A stretch of DNA of 45,997 nucleotides from contig NZ_FUYS01000017.1 in NCBI RefSeq assembly GCF_900168055.1, positions 1 to 45,997 on the forward strand, given 5' to 3'. A program made the translations under genes and the position numbers. This DNA is from Parapedobacter luteus (GTDB lineage: Bacteria > Bacteroidota > Bacteroidia > Sphingobacteriales > Sphingobacteriaceae). The notes under the pieces were generated by a model. The model saw only the letters and a list, made by a program, of their open reading frames with translations, had not been told where the DNA came from and searched no databases. This document shows positions 45,774 to 45,997 of the stretch, piece by piece. Within the stretch, counting starts at the first letter, position 1; each line of letters opens with the position of its first letter.

Positions 45774-45997
45774 CAGTCCCAAACGGAACGGGGGGTTGAA
45801 AGACGGTAGGTTCCGGAGCCGGCGCGCGATGTGCCGGCGGCAGAAAAAGAAGCAAAGACGGATGCGGCCTTTCGGGGCTGCGGAAGATAAAAAAGCCGAA
45901 GCGTGAGCGGAGGCGCGAGAGTTCTTGAAAGATATTGATATTCATGTAGCGTAACGAGTAGTCTGTCATGGGCGAAAGTTAACAAGACAGACCTAAG
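45774..45997 (+). other. Probable rRNA operon leader (16S gene would start beyond the right edge)
   Basis: No protein-coding gene fits this G/A-rich stretch. GTTCTTGAAAG at about 45920 resembles an antitermination boxA. GTCTGTC (45960-45966) and GACAGAC (45986-45992) form a 7-bp stem near the edge, as in pre-16S processing leaders. No mature 16S sequence is seen, so the assignment rests on the tandem promoters and on this leader-like character. The wider gap from 45387 holds only the three promoters and this leader. Confidence 0.55.

Noticed and set aside
45532-45985. Minus- and plus-strand open frames in the right-edge promoter region
   Set aside because: Low-complexity products (runs of F, K and P) over A/T runs and promoters; no start signals; the DNA is better explained as promoters and leader.

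Overview
The window looks like chromosome from a member of the Bacteroidota, probably Sphingobacteriaceae or a close relative. The evidence is two SusC/SusD loci each led by an ECF sigma factor and a FecR anti-sigma factor, promoters of the TTG-N19-21-TAnnTTTG type, weak Shine-Dalgarno sequences, and double-FtsX permeases of about 790 residues ending in NP(T/V)(R/K)SLRDE or NPIKAIRTE. No insertion sequence, phage gene, tRNA or CRISPR array was seen. The species assignment is inference; no 16S sequence lies inside the window.

Layout. 1-5500 (minus): two FtsX/MacB-type permeases followed by a translationally coupled CPBP membrane protease cut by the left edge. 5650-6714 (plus): an MscS-type channel. 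6757-6833: a large perfect inverted repeat. 6970-14088 (plus): sigma factor, FecR, STN-SusC and SusD with no degradative enzyme, closed by a bidirectional terminator. 14166-20327 (minus): a periplasmic adaptor, the remnant of a permease start, and two more permeases. 20512-23710 (minus): an M28 peptidase and a CocE/X-Pro-type hydrolase. 23844-25148 (plus): a Tat-exported class V aminotransferase. 25153-26457 (minus): murF. 26677-41060 (plus): a second sigma/FecR/SusC/SusD set running into a sugar-oxidation cassette (Tat TIM-barrel protein, MFS carrier, Tat small subunit, GMC flavoprotein with an Fe-S-type cysteine motif, Gfo/Idh/MocA oxidoreductase, serine hydrolase). 41195-45386 (plus): N-acetylmuramoyl-alanine amidase, dGTPase and an unrecognised protein. 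45387-45997: tandem strong promoters and a leader that most likely belong to an rRNA operon starting just beyond the right edge.

Two systems stand out. First, both FtsX-permease operons carry the same control region: two 16-bp TGTyCG-n4-CGgACA palindromes 21 bp apart, the proximal one starting exactly 52 bp from the edge of a TTGG(A/C)ACG element resembling a sigma-54 -24 box. This predicts that both operons, including the CPBP protease, answer to one sigma-54 activator encoded elsewhere. No ABC ATPase gene is present in the window. Second, the 26.7-41.1 kb locus couples TonB-dependent uptake to what looks like periplasmic FAD-dependent sugar or glucoside oxidation (glucoside 3-dehydrogenase-like). 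The flavoprotein lacks a signal peptide, so export bound to the Tat small subunit is likely. The keto-sugar would then be taken up by the MFS carrier and processed by the Gfo/Idh/MocA enzyme.
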